A DNA stretch of 64,000 bases from Cacajao melanocephalus (GCA_963573385.1 CAUYLG010013832.1:1-64000); one strand, 5' to 3'. Positions 1-14,905 are shown, counted from the first letter of the stretch. Notes: generated by a model from the sequence alone, not told the origin. A program made the numbers and translations.

Positions 1-280
1 GCACTGAGAAGCGCTGCGCCGCGCCGGGGCGCCGGCAAAACAGCTGTGCCGGCCAAAAGAGCCGCGCTGGCGACAGGTGTGGCTCCTCCGCTGGGAATCT
101 CCCAGTGTGTGGGCCACAGAAATTCGTCTGAAATTGCGGCGCCCACTCGCTCTCTGTGCTTTCACTGGGAGCTACAATCCTGGGCTGTTGTTAATCAGCC
201 ATTTTGGATCTCTCCGCCTGTTATAGTATTCTTAATTCAAAGAGCCAGACACCAATTCAGGATAGTGTAAGCAAATTCAC
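1..280. other. GC/CpG-rich left edge, identity unknown
   Basis: The first ~170 bases are strikingly GC-rich with closely spaced CpGs (for example around positions 11-40, 60-75 and 137-155), whereas everything after ~280 is AT-rich. It could be the truncated end of a CpG island, or part of a GC-rich interspersed or pericentromeric repeat. A 74-codon open frame at 46-270 has no recognisable motif and is probably chance. The left boundary lies outside the window. Confidence 0.4.
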
Positions 281-951
281 GTGTATGACCTGGGCTAATC
301 CTAAAGCAATTCAGTAGGTGACAAGAAGCAGAAATTGAAATCATCTGTGGCCTATCTCAGACCCATAAAAGCTGAATGCTGCACATTTGAGGAATATCAA
401 GGAAAGCTGTTTTTGAATATTTGTAATAGTGTTGCTTCATTATTGAGATTCGATCATCAATTTTGTTTCCTCCTTCTGGTCTTTCTTCCATCTTTGAAAT
501 CTTTTTCCCTTGCTGGTATTCTATACAGGTTATCCATTTCATAACATTATCTAAATCATTGATTCTGTCATTTGACACTTTGATTTACTCATAGCCCATG
601 ACTAAGTTATGTTCTTGATCTATCCATCCATTATTTGGTAACTGCATTTTTGTTAATTTTCTAATACGATATTCCAAAAAGTGAGATTCAAGCCAAGTTA
701 GGAATAGAGGTTTTCTCACTAAACCTTCCACTGACTCTTGGAAAGTTTATTGAATGGTATTCTCAATCAGATGTGTACCACTGGTCCGGTAGTCTCTCGT
801 TGGGCTTTAGGATTGGAGAATTTACAAGCACATTTGGCGTCTAAGGTTACACATCACCGGTCAATACAGACACATATTCATTGCAAGAGAATGAAGTACA
901 GCAGGCTCACTGGTTACCCTGTTTTTCTTTAGTGAAAGTAGAAGCTTAAAA
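281..951. other. Unannotated AT-rich stretch
   Basis: No gene, RNA or recognisable repeat seen. Open frames at 335-544 and 738-932 are short and show no family motif. Confidence 0.5.
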
Positions 952-962
952 CTCTTGATCTC

Positions 963-2414
<1,452 letters not shown>

Positions 2415-3545
2415 TTTCATTTTTTGTTTTTACTTTAATTTAATTTTAAGTTCTGGGATACATGTGCAGGACATGCAGGTTTGTTACACAGGTAAATTTG
2501 TGCCATGGTAGTTTGCTGCACCAGCAACTCATCACCTGAGTATTAAGCCTCTCATGTATTAGCTATTTATCCTGATGCTCTCCTCCTCCCACACCCCCTG
2601 ACGGGTCCAATGTGTATTGTTCCCCTCCCTGTGTCCATCTGTTCTCATTGTTCAGCTCTCATTTATAAATGAGGACATGTGGTGTTTGATTTTTCTGTTT
2701 CTGCGTTAGATTACTGAGGATAAGAGCTTCTAGTTCCATCAATGTCCCTGCAAAGGACATGACCTTGCTCCTTTTTATGGCTGCATAGTGTTCCATGTCA
2801 TATATATATACCACATTGATGGGCATTTGGGTTGATTCCATGCCTTAACTATTGTGAAAGTGCTGCAATGAAACATAGGCATATGTGAATCTTTATAATA
2901 GAATGATTTACATTTCTTTGGGTATATACCCAGTAACAGACTTGCTGGGTCAAATGGTATTTCTGGTTCTAGGTCTTTGAGGAATCACTACACTATCTTC
3001 CACAATGGTTGAACTAATTTATATTCCTACCAATAGTATAAAAGAGTCCTGTTTCTATGCAGCCTTGCCAACATCTGTTGTTTCTTGACTTTTTAATAAT
3101 TGCCATTCTTACCGGCATGAGATGGTATCTCATTGTGGTTTTGAATTGTATTTCTCTAATTATCAGTGATGTTGAGATTTTTTATATGTTTGTGGGCCAC
3201 ATAAATGCCCTTTTTTGAGAAGTGTCTGTTCATGTCATTTGCTCATTTTTTATTGTATTGTTTACTTTTTTCTTGTAAATTTGTTTATATTCCTATAAAT
3301 TCTGAATATTAGACCTTTATCAGATGGTAGATGATCAAATGATTGTAGATGTGCAATCTTATTTCTGAAATTTCTATTCTGTTCCATTGGTCTATGTGTC
3401 GGTTTTTGTATCAGCACCATGCTGTTTTGGTTACTGTAGTCTTGTAGTACAGTTTGAAGGTAGCGTGATGCTTCTACCTTTGTTCCTTTTGCTTAGGATT
3501 GTCTTGGCTATATGGGCTCTTTTTTGGTTCCTCTGTACTGTATTT
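2415..3545 (-). mobile_element. L1 3' end, antisense, internally deleted
   Basis: Read on the minus strand this is the end of L1 ORF2 plus the 3' UTR. T-rich sequence at ~2415-2450 is the complement of the poly(A) tail, followed by the characteristic 3'-UTR text and the ORF2 C-terminus. Recognisable ORF2 sequence continues to ~3340. From ~3365 to 3545 it resumes at a part of ORF2 lying several hundred bases further upstream in a normal L1, so an internal segment is missing. Frames are broken, so it cannot act autonomously. Confidence 0.88.
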
Positions 3546-4132
3546 CTAAGATGCCGCTAAATCTGTATTAATACACCTGTACTGTTGGTCTCTCCAAATT
3601 TTCTATTCATTTAGCCATAATAAAGAAATAAAAAAATTTAATAGATATTGAGTCCGTTACATTTAATCTTGAAACCTCGCCTCAGCTTCCATCTATAAAG
3701 TGTAAACTACATTTTATGTGTGTCAAGAACAACAACAAGTTTAAGAGGGTAGAGAGAAAGAATTTAAATTGCAAATGCATAGAACATGAAGGTAATAATA
3801 TATATCAATCTCTTATTATGTGTCAATACATATAATCAAATATACATTAAAAACAATACAAACTAGGGTTTAAGACACCGTTTGGTCTGGTGTCTGTTTT
3901 CAGACTTGACTCTATTTCTAGCTTGAGTGAGATATTTGTCCTTCTAGCACACTTTGTCTTTAAACGGTGATAATAATGGAGAATGATTACACTGTATTTT
4001 TATGAGGATTAAATAAATAATGTTTGAAATGCTCTTAGAATGGTATTTATGACTTGGAACTATGTGTTTTTTCAAGAAATACATATTTGAAAATTACATG
4101 TTATGTGCAAATTAAAACATAAAATATGCTTT
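3546..4132. other. Unannotated AT-rich stretch
   Basis: Between two L1 copies; no gene or specific repeat recognised. Confidence 0.4.
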
Positions 4133-4945
4133 AAAATTGAGAGAATGTTTCAGCTTTCTGCACATGGCTAGCCAGTTTTCCCAACATCATTTATTAAACA
4201 GGGAATCCTTTCCCCATTACTTATCTTTGTCAGGTTTGTCAAACATCAGATTGTTGTAGATGTTTGGCATTACTTTTGAGGCCTCTGTTCTGTTCCATTT
4301 GTCTATATCTCTGTTTTGGTATTAGTACCACGATGCTTTGATTACTGTGGACTTGTAGTATAGTTTGAAGTCAGGTAGCATTATGGCTCCAGCTTTGTTC
4401 TTTTTGCTTAGAATTGTCTTGGCTATGCAGGCTTTTTGCACATGTATATTCATTGTGGCACTGTTTACAACAGCAAAGACCCAGAATCAACCCAAATGCC
4501 CATCAATGATAGACTGGATAAAGAAAATGTGGCACATATACACCATGGAATACTATGCAGCCACAGAAAAGATGATTTTATGTCCTTTGCAGGGACATGG
4601 ATGAAGCTGGAAACCATTATTCTCAGCATACTGACAGAAGAACAGAAAACCAAAGAAGGCATGTCCTCACTCATAGGTGAGTGTTGAACAATGAGAACAC
4701 ATGGACACAGAGAGGTGAACATCACACACTGGTGTCTGTTGTGGGGTGGGAAGCTAGGGAAGGGATAGCACGGGGTGGAGAATGATAACACTGGGAGAAA
4801 TGCCCGATGTAGGTGATGGGGGGATGGAGGCAGCAAACCACCATGGCTTGTGTGTACCTATGCAACAATCCTGCAAGATCTGCACATGTATCCCAGAACT
4901 TAAAGTATAATACAAAAATAAATAAACAAAATTGGCGGAATGATT
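4133..4945 (+). mobile_element. L1 insertion with inverted 5' segment (twin priming)
   Basis: Positions 4151-4438 are an internal ORF2 segment in antisense. At about 4438/4439 the sequence switches abruptly to sense L1: the ORF2 C-terminus (MEYYA-type motif near 4550), then the 3' UTR and an A-rich tail ending ~4930. The inverted part comes from upstream of the non-inverted part, as expected when the 5' end of an L1 cDNA is primed internally. Similar 18-bp flanks, aaaattgagagaatgttt at 4133-4150 and aaaattggcggaatgatt at 4928-4945, may be a diverged target-site duplication. Frames 4365-4604 and 4436-4687 are remnants of ORF2, not genes. Confidence 0.88.
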
Positions 4946-6365
4946 TTCATATACAAAACCAAGAATCATATGTGCATATAAATTTTCTTCTATTTATAAA
5001 ATATGGCATTCCTTTATCAATAATAAACAGATAATAGAGTTTAAATAGCCCCTATAGTTTGCTAGTTTTTATGTTTGTAACTATTTGAAATTATTCTATT
5101 TGTTAATATTTATTATTAGTTATAGGGTATATACATGTACTTTGCAATGTGTGATAAATCTATAACTTATAGGACTTAGAAGTCAAATTTTGTGCCTTAT
5201 AATTTTGAATACTATATAATACAATAAATATACAATAAAACTTTCCTTCTTTAGCTGTCATTTGTGTCATTATTAACTGAAACTAAAACTTAATGTGAAT
5301 CATTACTTTTCCTAAAATTGTATATTAGCTAAAAGTCATTATAATATTCCAATTATTTTCCCTTTTTATCTTTGTTAGATTTAAATAATTTTCAAATTTT
5401 GTATTTTGGTGTAATTAGAGTCTCCACATACATTTTAATCATTCTAGTCATGCATAAAAATATAAAAACGATGTAGACTTGTATGATCTGTGAATTCTCA
5501 TATTCCAAAATTTTATCTTACATGTTTCTCATTATGATAAACAATAATTTAGAATCAAAATGTCTTTATTATGTATCCATAAATGAAAAGCACATATGAG
5601 ACAAGATACAAAAAAATAAATTTTAGTAAAATTGTACCTATCTGAATACTTTTATGTATCTGAATACTTTCAGATATTCATCAAAGGACATTATTTTGTG
5701 CATAGTAATAATTAAACACTTATATTAGTATAAAACTTCCAGGAATTTTTTTTAATCAGGAAAAGCTATTTCACATTGTTTTTACCTTCTTTCATAGGGA
5801 GCTCATTTTGAAATCTTAAGTATAATAATATTCACCCTGTTAAAATTATACATTTAACTCATAAAATTGATTGAAAACATACTCTACCAAATATTTGAGG
5901 TCTATACACTCACTTCAGTCAGATAGTAGGAAAGAATATTTATATTTTAAATAAATAAACTTCAGAAAATACTCATATAGTTTTTAGTTTCTAAAAGAAT
6001 TTCACCATAGATTTCTTATCCTCCTCTTTGTCATCATCAGTTATCTGAGGTCACTGGCACATACAGGCCTGAATATACAACTCAAAATTCACTATGTCAC
6101 TTAATATTAGAGTCACAATAGATTAAAATCATCACCAAAAATCACATTAAGTCTTCCAGTCATATTATCTGTGACTCTGCCACACTTTGGAATGTTAGGC
6201 AGCATCCCTTCTTTATTTGGGTCCAGACTTATAGTACTATTTCTCTACTTTGCCTTAAATTAACAGAAAATTAGCTTTCTTATCTTTGGAACTCCCAAAA
6301 CACTTGATTCAAATCTCTATTATGTGGTATTATATAAAGTCATGCTACTTATAATGATATTTAAG
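4946..6365. other. Unannotated very AT-rich stretch
   Basis: No gene, RNA or clear repeat recognised. Consists mainly of A/T-rich low-information sequence, probably ancient and diverged. Confidence 0.45.
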
Positions 6366-7472
6366 TCAACAATTCATGACATATATGATAGGGGTCTTAT
6401 TGTAATGAAGCTGAAAAACGTAGTCATTGTAATACTGTAAGGCAAGACATTACTTTCATGTTTCTGGTGATGCTGGTGTAAGCAATCCTACAGCATTGCA
6501 AGCTGTAAAAAATGTATCACACAGACCATTATATATGATATATAATAAGGGATAATAATAGTAAATGACTATATTACTGGTACATGTTTTTATTGTAATA
6601 TACTAAAAACTACTGTGATTTTAAAGTGTATTTCTTCTATTTTGAGAAAAAAAAATTAACTGGAAAATAGCTTCAGGTAGGCTCTTTAGGAGGTACTCCA
6701 GAAGAAGGCACTGTCTTCACAGAAGATGACAGCTCCATGCATGTTATTACCCTGAAGACCTTACAGTAGGACAAGATGTGGAGGTGTAAAATAGTGCTAT
6801 TGATGATCTTGACCCTGTGCAGACCCAGGCTAACGTGTGTGTTCATGTCTTAGTTTTTAACAAAAAAGTATAAAAAGTAAAAAGAACAAAAGTTAAATTT
6901 AAAAAACTTGTAGAATAGGATATAGAAAAATAAAAAAAATTGTACAGCTGTTCAATTGTTTGTGTTTGAAGCTAAGTGTTATTTTGAAAGTGTTAAACAA
7001 TGATTAAAAAATGTAAAAGTGTATAAGGTAAAAATGTTACAGTAAGCTAAGGTTAATTTATTAAGAAAAATAAATAAATTTAGTGTAGCCAAGGTTTACA
7101 GTGTTTATAAAATCAATAATAGTACAGTGTCCTAAGTCTTTACATTAACTTGCAATTTACTTACTCACTCAGACAACTTCCAGTCCTGAAAGCTTCATTT
7201 GTGGTAAATGCTCTATGCAGGTGTACAAATTTTCATCTTTTATACTGTATTTTTACTGCACTTTTCCATGTTTAGATACACTAATACATTGCATTATAAT
7301 TGCTTACAGTATTCAGTACAGTAACATGCTATACAGTTGGTATGCTAGGAGCAATAGATTATACCACATAGCCTAAATGTGTGGTAGGTTTTGCCATGTT
7401 TGCAGAAGGACAAAATCACCTAACCACACATTTCTTAGAATATATTACTGTCATTAAGTGACCCATGACTGT
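6366..7472. mobile_element. DNA-transposon fossil, about 1.1 kb
   Basis: The right end (about 7350-7472) carries the familiar terminal text of a primate DNA-transposon family: a run through ccacatagcctaaatgtgtg to an end resembling taagtgacccatgactgta. The left end near 6366-6420 shows a similar but weaker terminal pattern. The body around 6690-6850 includes sequence resembling the 3' end of a transposase frame, now broken. I recognise the family by sequence memory but cannot assign the subfamily name securely. No long open frame survives. Confidence 0.6.
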
Positions 7473-8629
7473 ATTTCTGCCAACCTTCACTAGATTGTAA
7501 GCTCTCAGCTGGGGATAGACACATGAATTATGTATCTTCATAGTTATAGCAGTTATCACAGCTCCTGTTACATAACAAGCACTTGATAATTTTAGTTAAA
7601 TAAATAAACTAACCAAGACAATTTAAATCAGTAACACCTTTTACATTGACATATGTAATTGGCTATGAGACTATTTTAATGTACATAGGGAAAATCTAAG
7701 TAGTTGAGTGATGGAGTCTAAATTAATTTATTTAGAAAGCTATATTATCTATATTACAATATGAATCCAAATTTTACATGGTGCAAAAAGCATAAAGGAA
7801 CTTTCTGTAGAAGCTGGCTTAAGGATGAGGATGATTCTTTTCAAGACAGAAGCCAAAATATAGTCTGTACTAAAATAAACCCTCTAAAAATAAACAAACA
7901 AGTATAATGTCCCAACCACATACAATCCCTCTTAAAATATTTACTTAAATTCTTATCAATGATTAAAAATCAACAACAAAAGGGAGATCACTATAGTATA
8001 CCTTTTGCCAATAGCGTTAACCACTGTAATTACATAAAAGTGTGGACTATCAAAGATAACACTTTTAATTTCCTGCATAAAGTGTCTATATATGGCTAGT
8101 TACATAAATTAGCTTTTGCCTTTAGGCTAAAATGATAACACACTGTTGTGAGATGAAGTACAATATTATTGAGATACCAGATTCATGCTTCAGGAAAATT
8201 TCTGTTACGTCATTTATAAATCTTAAATACAAACATAACTTCACTTAATTCATCAACCTTCTTATAGGTCACCATGGCCAAAGGAGAAAGTAAGCTGTAC
8301 TGTTAGGAAAGAATACTGAATCCACCATTTACTAGGTGTGTAACTTTAGGCAATATATTAAATCTCTTTGTCTCATCTTAGTTCTCTTTAAAATGAAAAT
8401 GTCATTATGAAGAGTAAATGAAATAGTATAAAACTAGCACATGTGTGTTTATGGAGCATTGCCCAACTAAAGTAAGTTTTAATAAACAAAATTCAAATTT
8501 AAAACAATTTTGTGTTAAAATCATATCTTACTACAACCTCCACTATTTGCATCACTGTTCATTTTCAGAGAATATACTTACATGGGTTTACACTTGCCTG
8601 TTGAGGAATCAGTAATGATTTGGGCAATG
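7473..8629. other. Unannotated AT-rich stretch
   Basis: No gene or specific repeat recognised. Confidence 0.4.
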
Positions 8630-8926
8630 TCAATATTGAGGGAGTCCCAAATTGTTATTGTTCACTTTACCATCATCATGTACACCCCCCAAAGCTCCCC
8701 AAATAGCTTTATAATCTGTATTTATCTTTAAATATTCAGCCATCATTAATGCTGTCATATCACCTTTGGAATCCTCTACCCTACTGATGTTAGACATAGC
8801 TCCTCTAAGATGGCACCAAGCATGCAATGTAACAGTTGGGACTAGAGAATTTCTAATTCCTAAAAGAGTTGCTTTGTCATCTGCTCTTCTGGTATCTGTA
8901 AGAGTTTTGAAAATTTGAAACCACAA
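8630..8926 (-). other. Unrecognised 98-codon open frame
   Basis: An ATG-to-stop frame of 98 codons on the minus strand with an unusually protein-like composition for this AT-rich region (balanced charged, hydrophobic and glycine residues; one segment reads WGALGGVHDDGK). It does not match any L1, Alu or LTR product I recognise. On the minus strand a possible acceptor (ttcaaaactcttacag) lies just inside the frame and a possible donor after GATGATG, so an exon-like reading of roughly 200 bases is conceivable. It could equally be a fragment of an old retropseudogene or transposon, or chance. Confidence 0.2.
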
Positions 8927-8929
8927 TCT

Positions 8930-11900
8930 TTATATCAAACCTCAAATGTCTTTCTCAGATACTTCCTTGATTTTGAGCCTTATGTGGGTTTACAGGGAAC
9001 AAATAAAGTTCACCTTCTATCGTCAAAGAAAACAAGTATTGTTCTGTAAATTGATAGCATGAGCATCATTGAAAACATGTAACAGACTATGCAGAATGGC
9101 ATCAATTTTTATATTAAGAAAGCAAAGTACAAATTTTAATTATTTATTCATTGGTGCACATCTCATAGACTCATCTATTATCTATTTGTCAAAACTTCCA
9201 ACCATTTCTCAGTTATCTGTTTTTTGGCAATAGATCACAAACTTTCTTCCCATCCCCTGCCTTCCCAAATTGGATGATTCTATATTAATGTCCCATCCAA
9301 CACCATGACTTTGATTTCCAAAGCTTTTGTCCTCTCCACTGTTAAAGAACTTTTCCAATTCATGTCTAACACTAGCCATCAGGTTTATACTCTGAGATAT
9401 AAATATTTAATCTCCAAAATGACTAAGTCAAGCATCCCTTCTCTTATCACAATCTTCTCTATGAAAATTTGTCTATTGACTCTAGGAAAAGGAAGCTAAT
9501 TTCATTCCAATTTCCTTTCAATACCCTAGTAATCTGATAAATAATATGTAAACTATGTTTTGCTACTTTTGGGGTTTTAATGTTTAATTTATTTTAAAAC
9601 CAAGCCAGACAATATACATGCAAACCTTATACTTAAGTAAATAATGGATTTAACAAAATATTCCTAATTATAATCACAAGTTTTTCATCAAAAATAAAAA
9701 GCAAAATATGCATATACAACCAAAGTTTTGAAAATGGCCAGATGCCAGTAATTAATCAGTCTTTATAGTTTTGTCTCTTTGAATTTAAAATGTTTTGTGC
9801 TGTAAATCATGATACTAACTTTGTGAATTATCTGTGAAAAATCTTTAAATAAAAATATATAATCATATGGCAAAAACTAATCTAATATTATCATTTGAAT
9901 ATATAATATTTTCCCTCTGTTACATTTTCATGTATAATAAATATGCATTCTTTTACGCTATAGTGTATCTCATTCATGAGAGTTTGTTTGATAAATGTGA
10001 TTCAATCCACATTAAAAAGAATTTAATGCTTCCTTTATTATGATTGAATGCTTTAATATATGTCTCTCATAATCCTGCAATCACTTACCAAAACTATCCT
10101 CTATATATACAATCTTTGGATGAAAATAGTTCAAGTAATAACTCATGTGGCCCAATGTTTAAATATGATTGATGCAATCAACAGGAACTACCTTCCATTA
10201 TAGAGTTATAGGATTCTATGCCAATAATTTTATTTGAAATAATTTGTATTTTAAGTTTACTTGTTTTATTTTTATGTAAAATTTTGTTCTGTTTGGAACT
10301 TGGAAATTGTCTTGATCTTCTTAAAAAAAAAGTGATTGATGTTCACCTTTCACAGTAAGAAACTGGAAACTTTTATTTGTTCTCTACACCTTACTCTTTC
10401 TCATCCATTAGAGGTATTCTAAGTTCTTAATTTCTTCCTCCTAACTTTGTATCTATCCTTCCTTCCTCATCTATCCCCACTGCCGCTGTCTAAATAAACA
10501 TCCTCATCTCACCTCATGTATTTTAAAGCTTGTAAATTGGCCTGATTGTTTTTGATCTATTGACATACAGCTCCTACAGTTATATTTCTGTAATTCAAAT
10601 CTGATCACATGTACCTACATCTTACATACATTGGGTGATTATACCTCATTCATCAGGAACTATTTTAAATTCATTATTCTGGCATAAAATAGTCATAACA
10701 CCAGGCTTCAGCCAAATTTTGACTCTCACACTTCTCTATCTTTACTAATTTCTTGCTCCAATAAAATTAATACCTCAAAAGTCCTTTGGTACATTAGAAT
10801 ATCTCACAACTTGGAAAAATATTTAAATGTGATTTCTGTACCGATATTCTGTTTTCTCTAGTAAACTTCATCTTTAAATCATTGGTGCTTTATACTGTAT
10901 TCTAAATGCTGTATTTACACATATTTTCTTTAAATATATTTTTAATTGGAGAATATCAAGTGACTACCCCAAATCTCATTAGAATTTAGTTCACAGCTAC
11001 ATAAGCTATCCTTATTTCCGTATCACTCAGAAATGCATTGGTAGTGTCTTTTATTTTGCTGGGTTGTTTGTTGGCTTGTTTGCCTTTTAGGTTATATTTT
11101 TCAACCAAAAAGACATGCAAGTTCCCAAAACTAAATAATTTCAATTTGCTTCTAGCAAAGGGGAGCAGACCTTATCCTAACTCCATAGAAATAACCATTT
11201 TAAACTTTCTGGTAAGAAATTTTTGATGATTGTATCCAAACATCTATATTTTGGTTAATTTAGCAGCTGTAAACATTGTCTATTAACTCTCCCTGCAAAA
11301 GGTGGCTATCAGCTAACTCTACCATCCTCATCCTCTTCTTTTCTGCCATACCATTTTTATAGTTAATATTTTATCTTATATGGAAATCCTTTTCCTTGAA
11401 AATTTTTGAAACTCAATATGATGCATAACAATTTACCTGTAAGTAATCATTTACTTGGATGTTAAAGAATTGACACATTTTTCTGTAGTAATTGCTAAAT
11501 ATTTAATGAAAATTTCAGAAGGTTTTAATTTGGCTTCTGAGTGCTTCCCATTTGTAAAATAAACCCATATATTGAGAGTAGTAAAAATAATGAGTAGAAT
11601 TTACATTTCCTACATATTGAATGTCTATAAGCTAAATATTTGTGCTTAATTCTAATGCTGTAAAACTTATAACTATAGATTTTTTTAGGTTAGAATCACT
11701 TCCTTAAAGCACAATACAATATCTAATGAGCAATTGCTATTTAACGTGATTCTAACTTATTGAAAATAACTTGTACGTCCTAAAATAGGTCTAATCTCAT
11801 TAACTTTGTATTTGAAGTTTAGTGGAGTTTGCTTTTCATTTGATGTGTCAATAAAACTATCTAAATTATAAACTAGTAAAAGTTTTATAAAGTTTTCTCG

Positions 11901-13703
11901 CCAAACAATTCTCTTTACTTAGCATACCAAATAAAATCTTATTCTCATATTCTCTAAACTTTCTACTAGCTTATCAAATAAATTCTTATTCTCATACTTT
12001 CTAAATTTTGTGTAACTTCACATCATCTGGATTCATTGTTTGGCAAATTGTTAAATGATTGTGGTGGGTGAAGCAGATGGTTTTTAATCCTTAGTAGCAA
12101 AATTCATTTTCTAAAGCCCTAAAGTTGATGTTCAGAAATATAATTGATTGTTCATCAAATATTTTATTTCTCCCTCCTTCTCTATCTCTTTCTCTCTGCC
12201 TCCTCCTCTCTCAGTCTAATTCTATATTTTTCTTTGTAAAGGTTCAGAATAAATTTAGTACTATATATCAGCAATGTTTTGGAGTTTTATTTGTTGGCGC
12301 TTGTACCATTAAATTTATAATTTATTCCAAACCACTATTTGAAATATGAAAACATATTACAAATTATTTATTTACTTTTACAATAGAAATTAACTCAAAA
12401 ATAATATAGTTGAAACCCTAGTGGAAGATAAGGCTTTGCCAGCAGCTTCATTTTAAAAGTTAGCTGGGTTTTCTGTTTGTTTGTTTTGTTTTGTTTTGTT
12501 TTATTTTGCACAGCATGACCAGAGCTTTCAAATGCATTTTGCTCCTGTCAATGCCAACTTGTAGCCATCACTCCTGATTAAAAATCACGTGTCCCTTGTG
12601 TACATGTGTGGATGCACACCTTGATGGAACAGTAGAGAAAGATGGTTCCTACTTATATTTTGTTTAATCGATTTTCTTTTCTGAATAACATTGCTGGAAA
12701 TTTCAGAGACTATGAAATTTAGAAAATAAACTTTTCATTTATTTTATGTAAATGTATTTTAGATGCACATTATTCTTTTCTGGTTTTAGTAATTAAATGA
12801 ATGGATGCTTCATAATAAATGTCTTTACTCACTAGTAGCAATATGTTAATTTGGGCTTTAGAATGCATTTTGTTTTATATAAAATTATCTCAGTGTCCCC
12901 AATAACATGTGGATGACTTTTCTCACCTTTGTACAAATGAAAAACTGACACATACTAAACAAGGGAAAGGTTATTCTATTGCACATCTATTGCCCTACAT
13001 TATTTATAAATGCATCTCTAATTTTAAATATTTCCCCCATTTGAGAACAACTGCAAAAATTTTTAAACAGGAGAAATGTTAGTAAAATCAAGGATATGTT
13101 ATTTCATCAAGCTTAAATATTTTCCCTTAAAAAATATTTAAAGCCTTAGTAAACGTAATCATGGATAAATATAAATATCAATAGAAGATGGCCCTCACAA
13201 TCTAATTTTAAGGAGAAGTAAAATGTAAATCTTTAATTCCTTTATTGCCATTCAAAAGATGTTCATTCTGCTTATAATTAAGCTTCATTTTACTGTAAAT
13301 ACTTTTGTTATCTCAGTGCTCCAGGTAGTCAACAGGGTTTAGAATCTCCTTTTATTGCCAGACAAAAGAAAAGTTGTAAGTATTTAGCACTACCCATTGA
13401 AGAAGTACATGAAGTTTATCTGTTGAGATGGCTGATATTATTAATTGAGAATCTTCGATAAATCTTATAGTCTAGAAAATAATTATTTTAATTTTTAAAA
13501 TTTTTACATATGTCTCTTTAGCTCTCATTTTGGATCTCTTTAGAAAATGTAAGAGAAGAAACCTTGATCAAACACATCCTTATTTCCTGTTAACTGATTT
13601 ACTATATCATCCATCAAATTTTGTCATCAGGCATGTAAAAGAACATGAAAAAAAAATTATAGGATTTCTAGGTTTAAACAAAATAGCGTTCTGTTTTTAT
13701 TCT
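8930..13703. other. Long AT-rich stretch without recognised genes
   Basis: No supported gene. Short open frames (9305-9499, 11038-11226, 12125-12349) have low-complexity or hydrophobic content and no family motif. Small simple repeats occur, such as a TTTTG run near 12475-12507. Much of the stretch is likely decayed repeat that I cannot assign by eye. Confidence 0.45.
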
Positions 13704-14000
13704 TCTTTTTTTTTGAGCCGGAGTCTTGCTCTATCACCCAGGCTAGATTGCAATGGCACAATCTCGGCTCACTGTAACCTTGACCTCCTTGCTTCAAGTG
13801 ATTCTCGTGCCTCAGCCTCCCAAGTAGCTGGGATTACAGGCACATGCCACCTCACCCAGCTAATTTGTTTTGGATTTTTAGTAGAGTAGAGGTTTCACCA
13901 TGTTGCTCAGGTTAGTCTGGAATCCCTGACCTCAGATGGATTGCCCGCCTCAGCTTCCCAAAGTGCTTGGATTACAGGCATGAACCACCTTGCCTGGCCT
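13704..14000 (-). mobile_element. Alu, antisense, near full length
   Basis: Starts with the T-run (complement of the A-tail, ~13704-13714) and contains the reverse complement of the right and left monomers, with typical text such as ctgggattacaggc at 13829-13842. It ends at ggcct near 14000. Moderately diverged, fitting an AluS/J-age copy. Frame 13530-13889 is mostly Alu and not a gene. Confidence 0.93.
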
Positions 14001-14550
14001 ATTATTATTTTTGTAAATCTATACCACAAAGTTGAGTAGGGGAATGTGAGATAGGTAAGGACACATTTGATGGAGAAAGTTATTTTAAAGCAAGTAGCAC
14101 TCTTTTCCACTCCCCATTACAAAGATTTGAAATGTATGTCAGACCCACTTATTTTTACTCTGATTTATGTGACTTACTTGATAGATAGCTCCCACAGTCA
14201 AATTGAGATATATCAGTCAGAATGATTTTTGACAAATTAGTAACAATAAAAGATGAATTTTTAAAACTATCATATAATTTTTATGATAATACATCAATGT
14301 TACTAGAAATGACAACATTCACTTCACATGGCCAGTTTTGTTAAAAAAAAGAAAAGAGTAGAAATTGATTTTGTGTGTTTGCAAAATTATATTCTTTAAA
14401 ATGGTTAAATCTAAATACTTTTGAGGTAAAGGACTGATAGTGTTTTTAATATGGACTGTTATCTTTACAAAATTACCTCTTACCCATCCTACTCTGAAAA
14501 ATGAAGTGGAATTTACATTCAAAAATGCAAAGTAACATTTATGTAATACT
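14001..14550. other. Unannotated AT-rich stretch
   Basis: No gene or specific repeat recognised. Confidence 0.4.
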
Positions 14551-14905
14551 TTATGCTATAGATTGCATGTTTGTGACCCCTAAAATTTATATGTTGAAAT
14601 CTATCCTCAGTATGATATTATTTGGAAGGTTATTTGCTTCTCAGGATGAGGTGCTTGTAAACGATATTATCACACTTACAAAATGACCCAAGAGGGAACT
14701 TCACCCATTTTACCATGTGAGGACATGGCACAAATGCGCGATTAAAAACCAGAAAGTGAGCCCTCTCACCAGATAGGAAATCCGACAGTGCCTTGATTTT
14801 GAACTTTCAGCCTCTAGAAATGTGAGAAATAAATTGCTGCTGTTTACAAACCACACAGTCTACAGTGTTTTGGTTATAGCACCCCTAACAGACTAAGATA
14901 CAGAA
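14551..14905 (+). mobile_element. Solo LTR, MaLR-like (MLT1/MST type)
   Basis: The sequence follows the familiar pattern of mammalian MaLR-type LTRs: a start resembling tgctatagattgcatgtttgtg, an internal ccatgtgaggacatggcac block, a polyadenylation-type aataaattgctgctgttt, and an end at ctaacagactaagat. No internal retroviral genes flank it. The subfamily cannot be fixed by eye. Confidence 0.65.
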
